In this document: in pieces, positions 37,488-45,592 of the stretch
Layout of the letters: each line of letters begins with the position of its first letter
Numbering within the stretch: position 1 is the stretch's first letter
Origin: Enterococcus sp. HY326
GTDB taxonomy: Bacteria; Bacillota; Bacilli; Lactobacillales; Enterococcaceae
Direction of reading: 5' to 3'
Assembly: GCF_026157065.1 (NCBI RefSeq)
Contig: NZ_JANLGQ010000003.1
Span: forward strand, 496,001-560,000
DNA length: 64,000 bases
Position numbers and translations under genes: made by a program
The notes under the pieces: model-generated
Databases searched by the model: none
The model's input: only the letters and a program-made list of their open reading frames with translations
Told to the model about the DNA's origin: nothing

Positions 37488-38210
37488 TTCATTTTCTCCT
37501 TTTTATTTTGATTTTTTGCTGATAATAAATTTGTATACCTAATATTCATTCACTTCATATTGATTAATTGCTCTTACTGAAAATATTTTTTGGGTATTAT
37601 TTTCATTGAGCTTTCATTTTTTTGCTGGCTTAATATTATTAGAAACCCATCTTTTGTATTTCTTTGTCCCCATTCTCTTTGCCACTACTAATTCCTTCTT
37701 TCTTTTTATTTTTGACGACTGTTTTCATAGCTTGTTTTCATTTTATTGCAGCATAAATAGACCTCCAGTTATAAAATACTGCTTAATACATTTTTCCTCC
37801 CTTTTATATTATTGGTTTAAGCTTAACAGCTATGATTGCTCTAACCTATGTATATATGTATCAGGTAATTAATATTTGGTGCGAAGGTTGAGTAATTGTT
37901 TTATTATTATAGATTATTACTCGTGTATGGCTTTTTATATTTTTCTGTTTGTTATCTTATCTACGTCCAGACTGTAACTCTCATGAAACTTATTTTCAAG
38001 TCTTTTTTTCAATTTTTTTCGTAAAATTTATAAGAAATGATACCGCCAATTTCAGCGATTTGTTTAACAGATTGCGGGACTAAGCATATCAAACATATAA
38101 TTCAAATAAGATTCTTCTTTAAAAATTTGAACAGTTGAAAAAATTTGTAAATTGCTAAGATTTTATTATTTTTTTATGGTGAAGAGCTTTTCAGATGCCT
38201 ATTTCCCAAA
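37488..38210. other. Gene-poor stretch of the element
   Basis: About 720 bases without a convincing gene. A rightward 88-codon frame has no ribosome site and an atypical composition. On the minus strand a 23-codon basic frame (VAKRMGTKKYKRWVSN) with GAAGGA upstream lies near 37700-37630; it is too short to call. Confidence 0.4.
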
Positions 38211-38214
38211 AAAA

Positions 38215-38256
38215 TTAAAACTGGTAGAACATTTGTTTTGTTCTACCAGTTCCTAT
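38215..38256. terminator. Strong hairpin downstream of the methyltransferase
   Basis: A perfect 13-bp stem (38219-38231 with 38239-38251, core CTGGTAGAACA) is followed on the minus strand by T-rich sequence. It ends the leftward methyltransferase transcript. Confidence 0.8.
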
Positions 38257-38357
38257 TTTATAGTGACTGACTACTTCTTAGCTTTTAACCATTTATCAGA
38301 CTAATCTCTTTTTGTCATTGAGAATAGTCTGATAAATATTCCTACCTATTCATATAT

Positions 38358-38492
38358 CTACTTAGATGATTTCTTTTTTTCATCATTTTTTTTAATTTCT
38401 TGAATATCTAAATATATGGTTTGAGCAGTTACATCTAATTCCTTGGCAATTTCATTTACTTTCTTTCCTTTCTTAATTAAAGATTTTACCAT
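38358..38492 (-). CDS. Short HTH reading frame, possible frameshift extension of the methyltransferase
   Basis: A 44-codon frame (MVKSLIKKGKKVNEIAKELD then VTAQTIYLDIQEI) forms a helix-turn-helix. The same frame stays open upstream (RTGFDIKSGIKNRRE) back into the methyltransferase gene to an A7 tract. Its own ribosome site is poor (GAAGGG only 2 nt from ATG). It is therefore either a small DNA-binding protein or the C-terminal end of the methyltransferase made by a -1 frameshift. Confidence 0.55.
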   Translation of the reverse strand: MVKSLIKKGKKVNEIAKELDVTAQTIYLDIQEIKKNDEKKKSSK

Positions 38493-38506
38493 TTCCCTTC
38501 TATTTT

Positions 38507-41131
38507 TTATTCCGCTTTTAATATCGAACCCAGTCCGTTTTTTTGTTCTTTTAATTCTTTTTTAATTGATTCGTTTTTATATTTTTTGAATGAATTATCT
38601 ATGAATTTAAAATATTTATTTTTTAATTCTTTTTCCGACAAATCATTTGGGTTTATATTACTCGATTTGTTATCAATTTCATATATCGTTCCAAAATGTT
38701 CAGATAAAACATGCCTTACTGTTACTTTATCATTCTTTTTGTCATTATATATTAACAAATCCCTAATGTATGCTAAATCAAAATCTGGATAACACTTGAT
38801 TGTTGTTATTTTTTTTAATACCTCTATGAGCCCCAGCTTAATCGCAATTTTAACGGTAGGATTCAAGCCTTCTACTAGTTCTTCATCTTTCCATGATGCT
38901 TTTATTTTTGCATAATCAATACCAGATTTTCTTTCAATCTTTTTAAACAATTCTGCCTTGTCTTCATCATCTAGAAAGTATAAAGCATAATGCCTAACTA
39001 AATTATATTCTGATATAAAATTAGGGTAAAACTTTTCTAAACTTTCCTTATCTTCTACTACATCTTCTACTATAATGTTTTCCCATTTTTTTGCTAAAAA
39101 AACTTTATAAACAATGATTTGAGTTAGTAATGAATAATAGTTTTTTATCAATTTTGTATCTCTTCCAAGCTTATCACCTAAATACTCAGGCTTTTTAGAC
39201 ATTACTTTTTGAATATCTCTCTCAGAAAGAAACAAGCTATTTTGCAAACTATTTAAATAATTGATATAGGACTCAATTGAAAATTTTTTACTCCACTGGT
39301 CTTTATTTTTGTAGTTTTTCAAACTCTTAGAAGATAAATAGTCATCTAAAATTTTTTTATATGGGATATTCCATTTAACGAACTCTCGATAATAAAATCT
39401 TAATGCTTTATCAATCGGAAACTTAGGAAAAACCTTAAAGAATTGTTCAATATTCATTCTGTTCACTCGATAGAATTGTTCAAACTCTAAAGGTCGTTGA
39501 TAATGAGTAGTAAAACCTAATAGAAAACCCATTTCCTCATCCGTTACGGTCTCAATGTTTATTAACTTAGTTGGATACTTGTTAAAAATATTTATTAGAT
39601 TTGTTATGGTGTAATTTTTTCTTTCTTCGATAGTCATGACTGATAATGGATTATAATAGTTTTCCATTATCCAATCTTCGTATTTTTTATACATATAACC
39701 TTCTTGAAAATCAAAGTTGATGCTGATTTTAAAAGGGAAAGGCCTTTTTCCAACCATTTTTTTAAATCTATCAAGCCTTACTTTTGAAAGCTGATACATA
39801 TATTTATCTCTCTCAGAAGCTAAATAATATCTATCGTTTTCATATGCACTTAGCGCAATAGCTCCGCTTCCAGAAAAATTGTCTAATACTAAATCACCAG
39901 GCTCTGAAAATCTCAATATCAATTCATTTAGTACTTCTGGATTTTTTGTTGTCGAATGTATCCTTCCATCTACTTCCCTCACTTGAGTATCAGCATTTAC
40001 CCTCTCAAATATTTCCCTTGAAGAAGATAAATCTTTAAAGTATTTGTAATAGTCTAAATCTAGTCCATATTTTTCAAAATCCTGAACAGTTATTTCATCA
40101 TAACTTTGATTAACACCAACTATAAGATACTCACTTTCATTATAAAAACCAGCAAAATCATAAATACTATTCAACTTTCGATAATGGATATATTTTTTCT
40201 TCAGTCTTAAGTTATTCCAATTTTTAAAAATTCTCTTTTTTATTTTTAACATATCCAATTTTTTCTGAATCTGTGCTTTTATAACAGATAATGGTTTCAA
40301 ATTTTGAATAGCATTATGTACCTTCTTTACCCTATCTCCTCTTTTTTTTGCGTTTTGCGGATTTTGTTTTACCCATTCAATATAACTCATAATTTTAAGA
40401 TTTATATTTTGATAGATAAGGTCTTCACTGACATCCTTCATGGCCTTTTCAATAATACCAATATTCATATAGTCATTAAAAATAAGAACACAAGCATTCT
40501 CTTTAACTACACAATTTAAACTTCTAATATAGTCCCTAAAAAAAAGGAATCTTTCTTCGGTTGTCATAGGTTTGTCCCAATCCTCATTGTATCCAATAAA
40601 ATATGGTGGGTCAGTAAGAACTAAATCGACTTGCCACTCCATTCCAGTTTTTCTATTGAAATCTTCGTAAGAAAAATTCACAATTTCATTTACGCTGCCT
40701 GTGCCCTCAAGATAAGCTTCATTCAAATTTGCATAGTCATCGTTAGACTCTAATAGATAATACCTTGTTAATTGTTCGATATCGTAATCTAAATTTTCAT
40801 AAATAATACTGAAAACTGGTGTCAATTCAAATTTAGCAAATTGTTTATACAATGATATGCGCTTTTGGATTTCATGCTTAATTAGCTCAAAAGCACTCTC
40901 TTTAGTAAGATTAATATTTTCACCTTCAAGCAATTCTACTTCAGTTAATCTTAATCGGTTATCAATTTGTTTTCTATAAGTATCAAGTGATTGATATATT
41001 AACTCTTTCAAGAGATTGTAATTTTCTTCACTAGAAATTTCTAGTCTTTTTAGTTCGTTAGTTAAATACTCATTTAATGCCTTTTGTTTTACTTGAATAA
41101 AAATACTACTATTAAATACTTCTTCCAACAA
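38507..41131 (-). CDS. Large beta-class DNA methyltransferase with unknown C-terminal half
   Basis: About 874 residues. TDPPYFIGYNEDW (motif IV, near 175) comes before LVLDNFSGSGAIALS (motif I, near 425), the beta-class order of N6A/N4C enzymes, with about 240 residues of target recognition between. The C-terminal 430 residues are not recognised. TTG at 41131 follows AGAGGG and is preferred over longer forms; the exact start is uncertain. No restriction gene lies beside it. The 3' end carries the heptamer A AAA AAC, where a -1 shift would fuse a C-terminal HTH. Confidence 0.8.
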   Translation of the reverse strand: MLEEVFNSSIFIQVKQKALNEYLTNELKRLEISSEENYNLLKELIYQSLDTYRKQIDNRLRLTEVELLEGENINLTKESAFELIKHEIQKRISLYKQFAKFELTPVFSIIYENLDYDIEQLTRYYLLESNDDYANLNEAYLEGTGSVNEIVNFSYEDFNRKTGMEWQVDLVLTDPPYFIGYNEDWDKPMTTEERFLFFRDYIRSLNCVVKENACVLIFNDYMNIGIIEKAMKDVSEDLIYQNINLKIMSYIEWVKQNPQNAKKRGDRVKKVHNAIQNLKPLSVIKAQIQKKLDMLKIKKRIFKNWNNLRLKKKYIHYRKLNSIYDFAGFYNESEYLIVGVNQSYDEITVQDFEKYGLDLDYYKYFKDLSSSREIFERVNADTQVREVDGRIHSTTKNPEVLNELILRFSEPGDLVLDNFSGSGAIALSAYENDRYYLASERDKYMYQLSKVRLDRFKKMVGKRPFPFKISINFDFQEGYMYKKYEDWIMENYYNPLSVMTIEERKNYTITNLINIFNKYPTKLINIETVTDEEMGFLLGFTTHYQRPLEFEQFYRVNRMNIEQFFKVFPKFPIDKALRFYYREFVKWNIPYKKILDDYLSSKSLKNYKNKDQWSKKFSIESYINYLNSLQNSLFLSERDIQKVMSKKPEYLGDKLGRDTKLIKNYYSLLTQIIVYKVFLAKKWENIIVEDVVEDKESLEKFYPNFISEYNLVRHYALYFLDDEDKAELFKKIERKSGIDYAKIKASWKDEELVEGLNPTVKIAIKLGLIEVLKKITTIKCYPDFDLAYIRDLLIYNDKKNDKVTVRHVLSEHFGTIYEIDNKSSNINPNDLSEKELKNKYFKFIDNSFKKYKNESIKKELKEQKNGLGSILKAE

Positions 41132-41161
41132 ATTCACCCTCTTCACATGATTTACCCACAA

Positions 41162-41480
41162 CTGAATTATATCTTTTATTTAAATTATTGTAATCTGTTT
41201 CTTCATAATATCAGTAATTTTTCTTCTGACAAGAGCATAAGGGATACCTCTTATCAACTGCTATATAGATAATACCTATATCAACCTGTTGACTTAGTTT
41301 GGTATGTTTTGTCTAAAATTCATTAGTTTATTCTTTAATATCTTATGAATAGTTTCTGATTTTTTAATCAATAAAAGCGGATAATATAAGTTGGATTTAT
41401 TAATAGAAAGAGAACAATTGGCATAAAGAAATTTGGTTGTTTTAACAGATTAATTTGAGGTCGAAACTAAACTTGCTTGA
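41162..41480. other. Leader region of the methyltransferase gene
   Basis: About 360 bases without a gene, holding the second 47-bp repeat copy (41260-41306). Within it are dyads TCAAC-AG-GTTGA-like and ATATAG...CTATAT, suggesting a protein-binding site near the promoter. Confidence 0.45.
41260..41306. repeat. 47-bp repeat, copy 2
   Basis: Matches 36927-36973 at about 40 of 47 positions, in the same orientation, 130 bases upstream of the methyltransferase start. Confidence 0.65.
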
Positions 41481-41489
41481 TTTCTTATT

Positions 41490-41520
41490 TTGCAAAAAAA
41501 GAGAGCCATTAGGCTCCCAA
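41490..41520 (-). terminator. Terminator of the 165-residue protein gene
   Basis: On the minus strand GGGAGCC, TAAT, GGCTCTC is followed by seven T. It lies just beyond the stop codon. Confidence 0.85.
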
Positions 41521-41522
41521 AT

Positions 41523-42020
41523 TTACTTTTTATTCGCTTGCTTACTATCTTTTACAACAGGCTCCGTTTTATATTCCTCAATCTTTCCGTTTTTATCCAA
41601 TGAATCGACTAAAAATTTTAATTCCACTTTGATTTTAGCTAGTTCATTGCAGGCAGTTTGAAACTTCTCCACTACTTTTTTATCTGTAACAGAAAGCTCA
41701 TCTTTTTTTAATTTGACTAATGATACATCTTTTAAATAGCCATCTGTCAGTTTTAAAAGAATATCAGCTTTGTTGATAGAATAAACCATTAAAGTTTTAC
41801 CATCTTTTTTGACAATCCTAAATCCCTCTTCTTTTCCTTGTTGAACTCGAGTAAAAATGCCACTTAAAACGCCTTTCCGCTCTGTTCCATCAAATTTAAC
41901 AAGTTGACGTTTAAGCTTGTCAATACTAATTAATTCTTTCCACAACTCACCATGTGTTCTGCCTTTACCATCACTTAAAATCCCTTTTAGTGCTACTTTT
42001 ACTTCTGTTGTTGTTGACAT
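41523..42020 (-). CDS. Hypothetical protein, possible winged-helix N-terminus
   Basis: A 165-residue basic protein. The first 85 residues (ALKGILSDGKGRTHGELWKEL then FRIVKKDGKTLMVYS) could form a winged helix; a coiled-coil-like segment and a Lys-rich tail follow. No family is recognised. AAGGATG precedes ATG. It is the first gene in from the tRNA end of the element and may be a DNA-binding accessory protein; this is inferred from position and charge only. Confidence 0.6.
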   Translation of the reverse strand: MSTTTEVKVALKGILSDGKGRTHGELWKELISIDKLKRQLVKFDGTERKGVLSGIFTRVQQGKEEGFRIVKKDGKTLMVYSINKADILLKLTDGYLKDVSLVKLKKDELSVTDKKVVEKFQTACNELAKIKVELKFLVDSLDKNGKIEEYKTEPVVKDSKQANKK

Positions 42021-42199
42021 ACTTTTTCATCCTTCCACTTTTAAAAATTACTTTTTTAACGTGTCTGAAGGATAACTCTGTACGTTATCTATAGCAAGTT
42101 TTTCTTTCTTTTATTTATGGTTAAATAAGTATTTTTAATTTTATGAGAATGTATCTAACGTTATTTAATCACCCTTGAAATTCACTAAAAAGGGGGAAA

Positions 42200-42351
42200 G
42201 TCTACTCAAATGTCTACTCATACACTTTTTATCTTAAAAATATCTACTCTCCTTTTATGTTCCTATTTAAAGTTTGTCTTACTGTCCCAAAGAATTTCGA
42301 TTTAGTTGTTTTAAAAAGTCTACTCAAATAGTCTACTCAAAAGTCTACTCA
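42200..42351. repeat. GTCTACTCAAA repeats near the right attachment site
   Basis: Copies start at 42200, 42212, 42318, 42331 and 42343, with a shorter TCTACTC at 42243. Copies within each cluster are 12-13 bp apart. They occupy the end of the element, 130-280 bp from the tRNA, where integrase arm-type sites or iterons are expected. The rest of 42021-42477 shows no gene. Confidence 0.7.
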
Positions 42352-42427
42352 TTTTTTTTATTTTTAAATCATAAATGTAGAGTTGACACAAAAAATAAAG
42401 AAAATTAAATAACAAAACAAAAAATAA

Positions 42428-42476
42428 AAAAAGTCTGAAAACCCTAATTTAATAAGGTTCTTCAGACTATTTTATA
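42428..42476. terminator. Terminator downstream of tRNA-Thr(GGT)
   Basis: AAGTCTGAA pairs with TTCAGACTA-type sequence around ACC/GGT, with A and T runs on both sides. It is supplied by the element, since the tRNA 3' end faces it. Confidence 0.7.
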
Positions 42477-42477
42477 A

Positions 42478-42550
42478 AGCCACTTAACGGGCTTGAACCG
42501 TTGACCTCATCCTTACCATGGATGCGCTCTACCAGCTGAGCTAAAGCGGC
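42478..42550 (-). tRNA. tRNA-Thr (anticodon GGT)
   Basis: A 73-nt cloverleaf: acceptor GCCGCTT with AAGTGGC, D arm GCTCAGCTGGTAGAGC, anticodon arm CATCC-ATGGTAA-GGATG with GGT at 34-36, T loop TTCAAGC. CCA is not encoded. It is the integration target; its 3' portion was probably replaced by the element's own att sequence. Confidence 0.93.
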
Positions 42551-42736
42551 GTAGTAATTGAACACAAGATATAGGATAACCAAGAAGGCGATTGTTGTCA
42601 ATGCTTTTAGAAAAAATATTTTTGAGAAACAATTTTTTTCTAAAAGTTTGGCGTAGTTTAAGTTTTCTTTGTTAAACTTATTTTGGATTTATCTTATCGA
42701 AGAGCTTTGCTAAGATTAAAAAAAGGATGTGAAGCG

Positions 42737-43765
42737 ATGTATCCCAAAACTCAAGCGTTGATTCAAAAATTTATGGCAGAAGGGATTTTCCCGGGAGTCG
42801 TTTATCAATTTAGAACACCAGAGGCCGTTGAGAACCAGACCCTTGGCTGGCGTCAAATTCTGCCAAGTAAAGAAAGTATGGAGCTGACGACAATTTTCGA
42901 TGTCGCTTCTTTAACAAAGGTTATTTGTACAACAACGGTTGTTTTGCAGTTGTTGGAAAAGGGAAAATTGCAGATAGATTCGCCATTGAAAGAATATCTG
43001 CCGGATTTTGAAAATGCTAGCATTACTTTGCGGCATCTTTTGACTCATACGTCAGATATTCAGACGTATATTCCTCAGCGGGATAAGTTGACGGCCTTAG
43101 AATTACGTCAAGCTTATTACCAATTACAGCCGGGAACTAATCTAGGTAAAAAAATGCAGTACACAGATGCGGGCACTATTTTATTAGGTTTTATGTTGGA
43201 AAAAATTTTTCAAAAACCGGTAGTGAAGATTTTTCAAGAGGAAGTTTTGCAACCATTAAAAATGGCAGATAGCGGCTTTTTACTTACTGATGTCAGTCTT
43301 GTAGCACCGACAGAAAATCATCCACAGTTAGGCATTTTGAAAGGTGTGACCCATGACCCGAAGGCGCGAGTTTTAGCAGAGCATGCTGGCAATGCCGGCC
43401 TTTTTACAACGTTAGGTGATGTCAGTAAATTTACGGAGATGTATTTAAATTTCGGTGAAACAAAATCGGGGCAATTTTTAAAAATGGCCACGATTACTGG
43501 ACTGTTGCAAGATCAGACGCCTTTAGAAAATGGCAACCGTTCATTAGGCTGGGATATTCGTTATCAAGGCACTGCAGGGAAACCAATGTTATTTCACACA
43601 GGTTATACAGGAACATTTATCTTGATGGATTTGCTCGCTAGAACGAGTTTCATTTTTTTATCGAATCGGGTGCATCCCGTTGATCAACGAAATCAATACA
43701 TTGAAAAACGTAATCAGCTGTTGACAGTTTATTTAGCTGAGCTACAGGAAAATAAACCGTTTTAA
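42737..43765 (+). CDS. Serine hydrolase of the beta-lactamase/PBP superfamily
   Basis: A 342-residue protein with SxxK (VASLTKVICTT), a Tyr motif in MQYTDAGTILLG and HTGYTGT near the C-terminus, the three active-site blocks of class C beta-lactamase-like hydrolases and esterases. There is no signal peptide, so it is probably cytoplasmic. The start at 42737 (MYPKTQALIQ) follows AAAAAGGATG; a longer in-frame start is rejected. The natural substrate is unknown. Confidence 0.85.
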   Translation: MYPKTQALIQKFMAEGIFPGVVYQFRTPEAVENQTLGWRQILPSKESMELTTIFDVASLTKVICTTTVVLQLLEKGKLQIDSPLKEYLPDFENASITLRHLLTHTSDIQTYIPQRDKLTALELRQAYYQLQPGTNLGKKMQYTDAGTILLGFMLEKIFQKPVVKIFQEEVLQPLKMADSGFLLTDVSLVAPTENHPQLGILKGVTHDPKARVLAEHAGNAGLFTTLGDVSKFTEMYLNFGETKSGQFLKMATITGLLQDQTPLENGNRSLGWDIRYQGTAGKPMLFHTGYTGTFILMDLLARTSFIFLSNRVHPVDQRNQYIEKRNQLLTVYLAELQENKPF

Positions 43766-43774
43766 GAAAAGCTG

Positions 43775-43783
43775 TGGTATAAT
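43775..43783 (+). promoter_or_regulatory. Extended -10 promoter of manA
   Basis: TGGTATAAT is a perfect extended -10, 64 bases before the manA start and just after the upstream stop. Confidence 0.6.
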
Positions 43784-43846
43784 TTTCGGGGAAAGTAAAG
43801 CGATTAAATGTTTTTTTATTAGACAATGAAGAAAGAGGAGTCAGTC

Positions 43847-44797
43847 ATGGAACCATTATTTTTAAAACCAGTCTTTCAAGAAAAAATTTGGGGCGGCAAC
43901 CGTCTGCATACGGTGTTTGGCTTTGATTTACCCAATGAAAAAATTGGCGAAGATTGGGCAATCAGCGCTCATCCCCACGGCGTATCTACTGTTGAAAATG
44001 GCAAGTTCAAAGGGCAGCGCTTAGATGATTTATGGAAAGAACATCAAGAATTATTTGGGCATTCAAGTGAGCCAGTGTTTCCTTTGTTAACCAAAATTTT
44101 GGATGCAGAAGATGATTTATCTGTACAAGTTCATCCAGATGACGCCTATGGAATGGCCCATGAAGGGGAACTTGGGAAAACTGAATGCTGGTACATTATC
44201 GATGCGGAGCCTGGTTCGGAAATTATTTACGGACACCACGCAAAAACACGGGAAGAATTGGCTGAGATGATTCATGAAGGCCGTTGGGATGATTTATTGA
44301 AGAAGGTCCCAGTTAAAAAGGGCGATTTCTTTTATGTGCCTAGTGGGACAATTCATGCGATTAACAAAGGGATTTTAATTTTAGAGACGCAACAAAGCTC
44401 AGATACCACTTATCGGGTCTATGATTATGATCGCAAAGATGATCAAGACAATCCGCGGGAGCTGCACATCCAACAATCAATCGATGTGACCACGATTCCC
44501 GGTGACACGCCGATTTTAAATGTCAAGGAAGTGCGCCAAGGACAATCCTCAATCATCACGTACATTGAATCAGCTTTTTTCAATGTCTATGAATGGCAAG
44601 TGGCCGGCAGTCTTACCGTTAGGGCCCATGCACCGTATACGCTGATGACCGTAACAGATGGCGCCGGTCAATTGGTAATTGACGGTCAAGAATATCCGTT
44701 GACAGCTGGCAGTAGTTGTATTATTCCTAATGGTATTGACGAGTGGAAAGTCGAAGGGGCAATGATTGTGATTGCTTCTGAACCTGGAAAAAAATAA
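43847..44797 (+). CDS. manA: Mannose-6-phosphate isomerase, class I
   Basis: A 316-residue zinc enzyme interconverting mannose-6-phosphate and fructose-6-phosphate. Zinc ligands lie in LSVQVHPDD (Gln, His), KTECWYIID (Glu) and VPSGTIHAI (His). The short Firmicutes form has a C-terminal cupin-like domain. The start at 43847 (MEPLFLKPVF) has AGAGGAG; an upstream ATG seven codons earlier overlaps that site. A bidirectional terminator separates it from gatD. Confidence 0.95.
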   Translation: MEPLFLKPVFQEKIWGGNRLHTVFGFDLPNEKIGEDWAISAHPHGVSTVENGKFKGQRLDDLWKEHQELFGHSSEPVFPLLTKILDAEDDLSVQVHPDDAYGMAHEGELGKTECWYIIDAEPGSEIIYGHHAKTREELAEMIHEGRWDDLLKKVPVKKGDFFYVPSGTIHAINKGILILETQQSSDTTYRVYDYDRKDDQDNPRELHIQQSIDVTTIPGDTPILNVKEVRQGQSSIITYIESAFFNVYEWQVAGSLTVRAHAPYTLMTVTDGAGQLVIDGQEYPLTAGSSCIIPNGIDEWKVEGAMIVIASEPGKK

Positions 44798-44815
44798 TTT
44801 TGTTTCAGAATGAAT

Positions 44816-44884
44816 AAAAAAGCAGCACTGGGCTCGGTGCTTTCCAAAGTTGGAAAGTTCCTTGTCCAGTGCTGTTTTTTACTA
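44816..44884. terminator. Bidirectional terminator between manA and gatD
   Basis: AAAAAGCAGCACTGG pairs with CCAGTGCTGTTTTTT around an inner stem CTTTCCAA/TTGGAAAG. Confidence 0.85.
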
Positions 44885-45592
44885 ATTGCTGGTGGCTGCT
44901 TCCTCTTGAAATTCTTTTGGTAAATCAAGCGGCTCGCCGTATTTATTTTTTAAAGCTGTTTTAATAAGGCGGATGGCTAATTTTTCATTGCGGGATAAAA
45001 TCGGTCCGTGGAAATAAGAGCCATACACATTTTTGTAAATCACGCCTTCAGATTGGTCCTCGCCGTTATTGCCTTTACCCTTGACAACATTACCTAAAGG
45101 ACGTTCACCTTCGCCTAAGAAGGTACGGCCGTTATGATTTTCAAAGCCGTAATAAGTTTCGTTAAACTCTTCGTTGTGAATCACAATATCGCCGATAAAA
45201 CGATTGTTGTCTTGGCTCAAGGTGTAATGGTCGAGGGCGCTGATGCCGGGGATTTTTTCGCCATTAGCTCCAGTGTAATAATGGCCTAATAATTGATAAC
45301 CGCCACAGATTGCTAGCATCACCCGATTATTTTCAATATAGCGGATGATATCTTCTTTTTTAGTTTGAATGTCATTAGAAACAATCGATTGTTCGAAGTC
45401 TTGACCGCCGCCAAAAAAAACGATGTCGTATTTTTCCGGATCAAATTCTTGGTGGATACTGACAATTTCAGTGGTTAGGGTGACGCCCATTTTTTTAGCA
45501 TAGTATTGCAGCATCAAGAGATTGCCATTGTCGCCGTAAGTATTAAGTAAATTTCCATAGAGATGGGCGAGGTTCAATTGATAATCAGCCAC
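44882..45592 (-). CDS. gatD: Lipid II isoglutaminyl synthase, glutaminase subunit GatD
   Basis: GatD (236 residues) is a class I glutamine amidotransferase: nucleophile Cys in [14 protein letters not shown] and His in [10 protein letters not shown]. It supplies ammonia to MurT, which amidates D-Glu at position 2 of the peptidoglycan stem; amidation is needed for cross-linking in Gram-positives. It overlaps murT by 8 nt and is co-transcribed with it. Confidence 0.95.
   Translation of the reverse strand: MADYQLNLAHLYGNLLNTYGDNGNLLMLQYYAKKMGVTLTTEIVSIHQEFDPEKYDIVFFGGGQDFEQSIVSNDIQTKKEDIIRYIENNRVMLAICGGYQLLGHYYTGANGEKIPGISALDHYTLSQDNNRFIGDIVIHNEEFNETYYGFENHNGRTFLGEGERPLGNVVKGKGNNGEDQSEGVIYKNVYGSYFHGPILSRNEKLAIRLIKTALKNKYGEPLDLPKEFQEEAATSN

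Larger units (their letters stand above)
19162..42526. mobile_element. Integrated element in tRNA-Thr(GGT), about 23.4 kb
   Basis: The boundaries are the tRNA fragment at the left and the intact tRNA at the right. Inside lie a tyrosine integrase beside the left end, an HTH regulator, defence-type cargo, a serine recombinase and a primase-like replication protein. Base composition is clearly more A+T-rich than the flanks, and nearly all genes face left. No relaxase, conjugation or virion genes are visible, so transfer would need a helper. A plasmid-derived or satellite origin is inferred. Confidence 0.85.

Noticed and set aside
37606-37872. Rightward 88-codon frame in the element
   Set aside because: No ribosome site, Phe/Cys-rich composition typical of A+T-rich noise, and opposite to neighbouring genes.
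42200-42351. Repeats considered as a CRISPR array
   Set aside because: Units are 11 bp with 1-2 bp spacers and no cas genes; they fit binding-site repeats, not CRISPR. No CRISPR array is seen elsewhere in the window.
19162-42526. Element considered as an ICE or complete prophage
   Set aside because: No relaxase, coupling protein, type IV secretion, capsid, portal, terminase or holin gene is visible. No insertion-sequence transposase is seen either.
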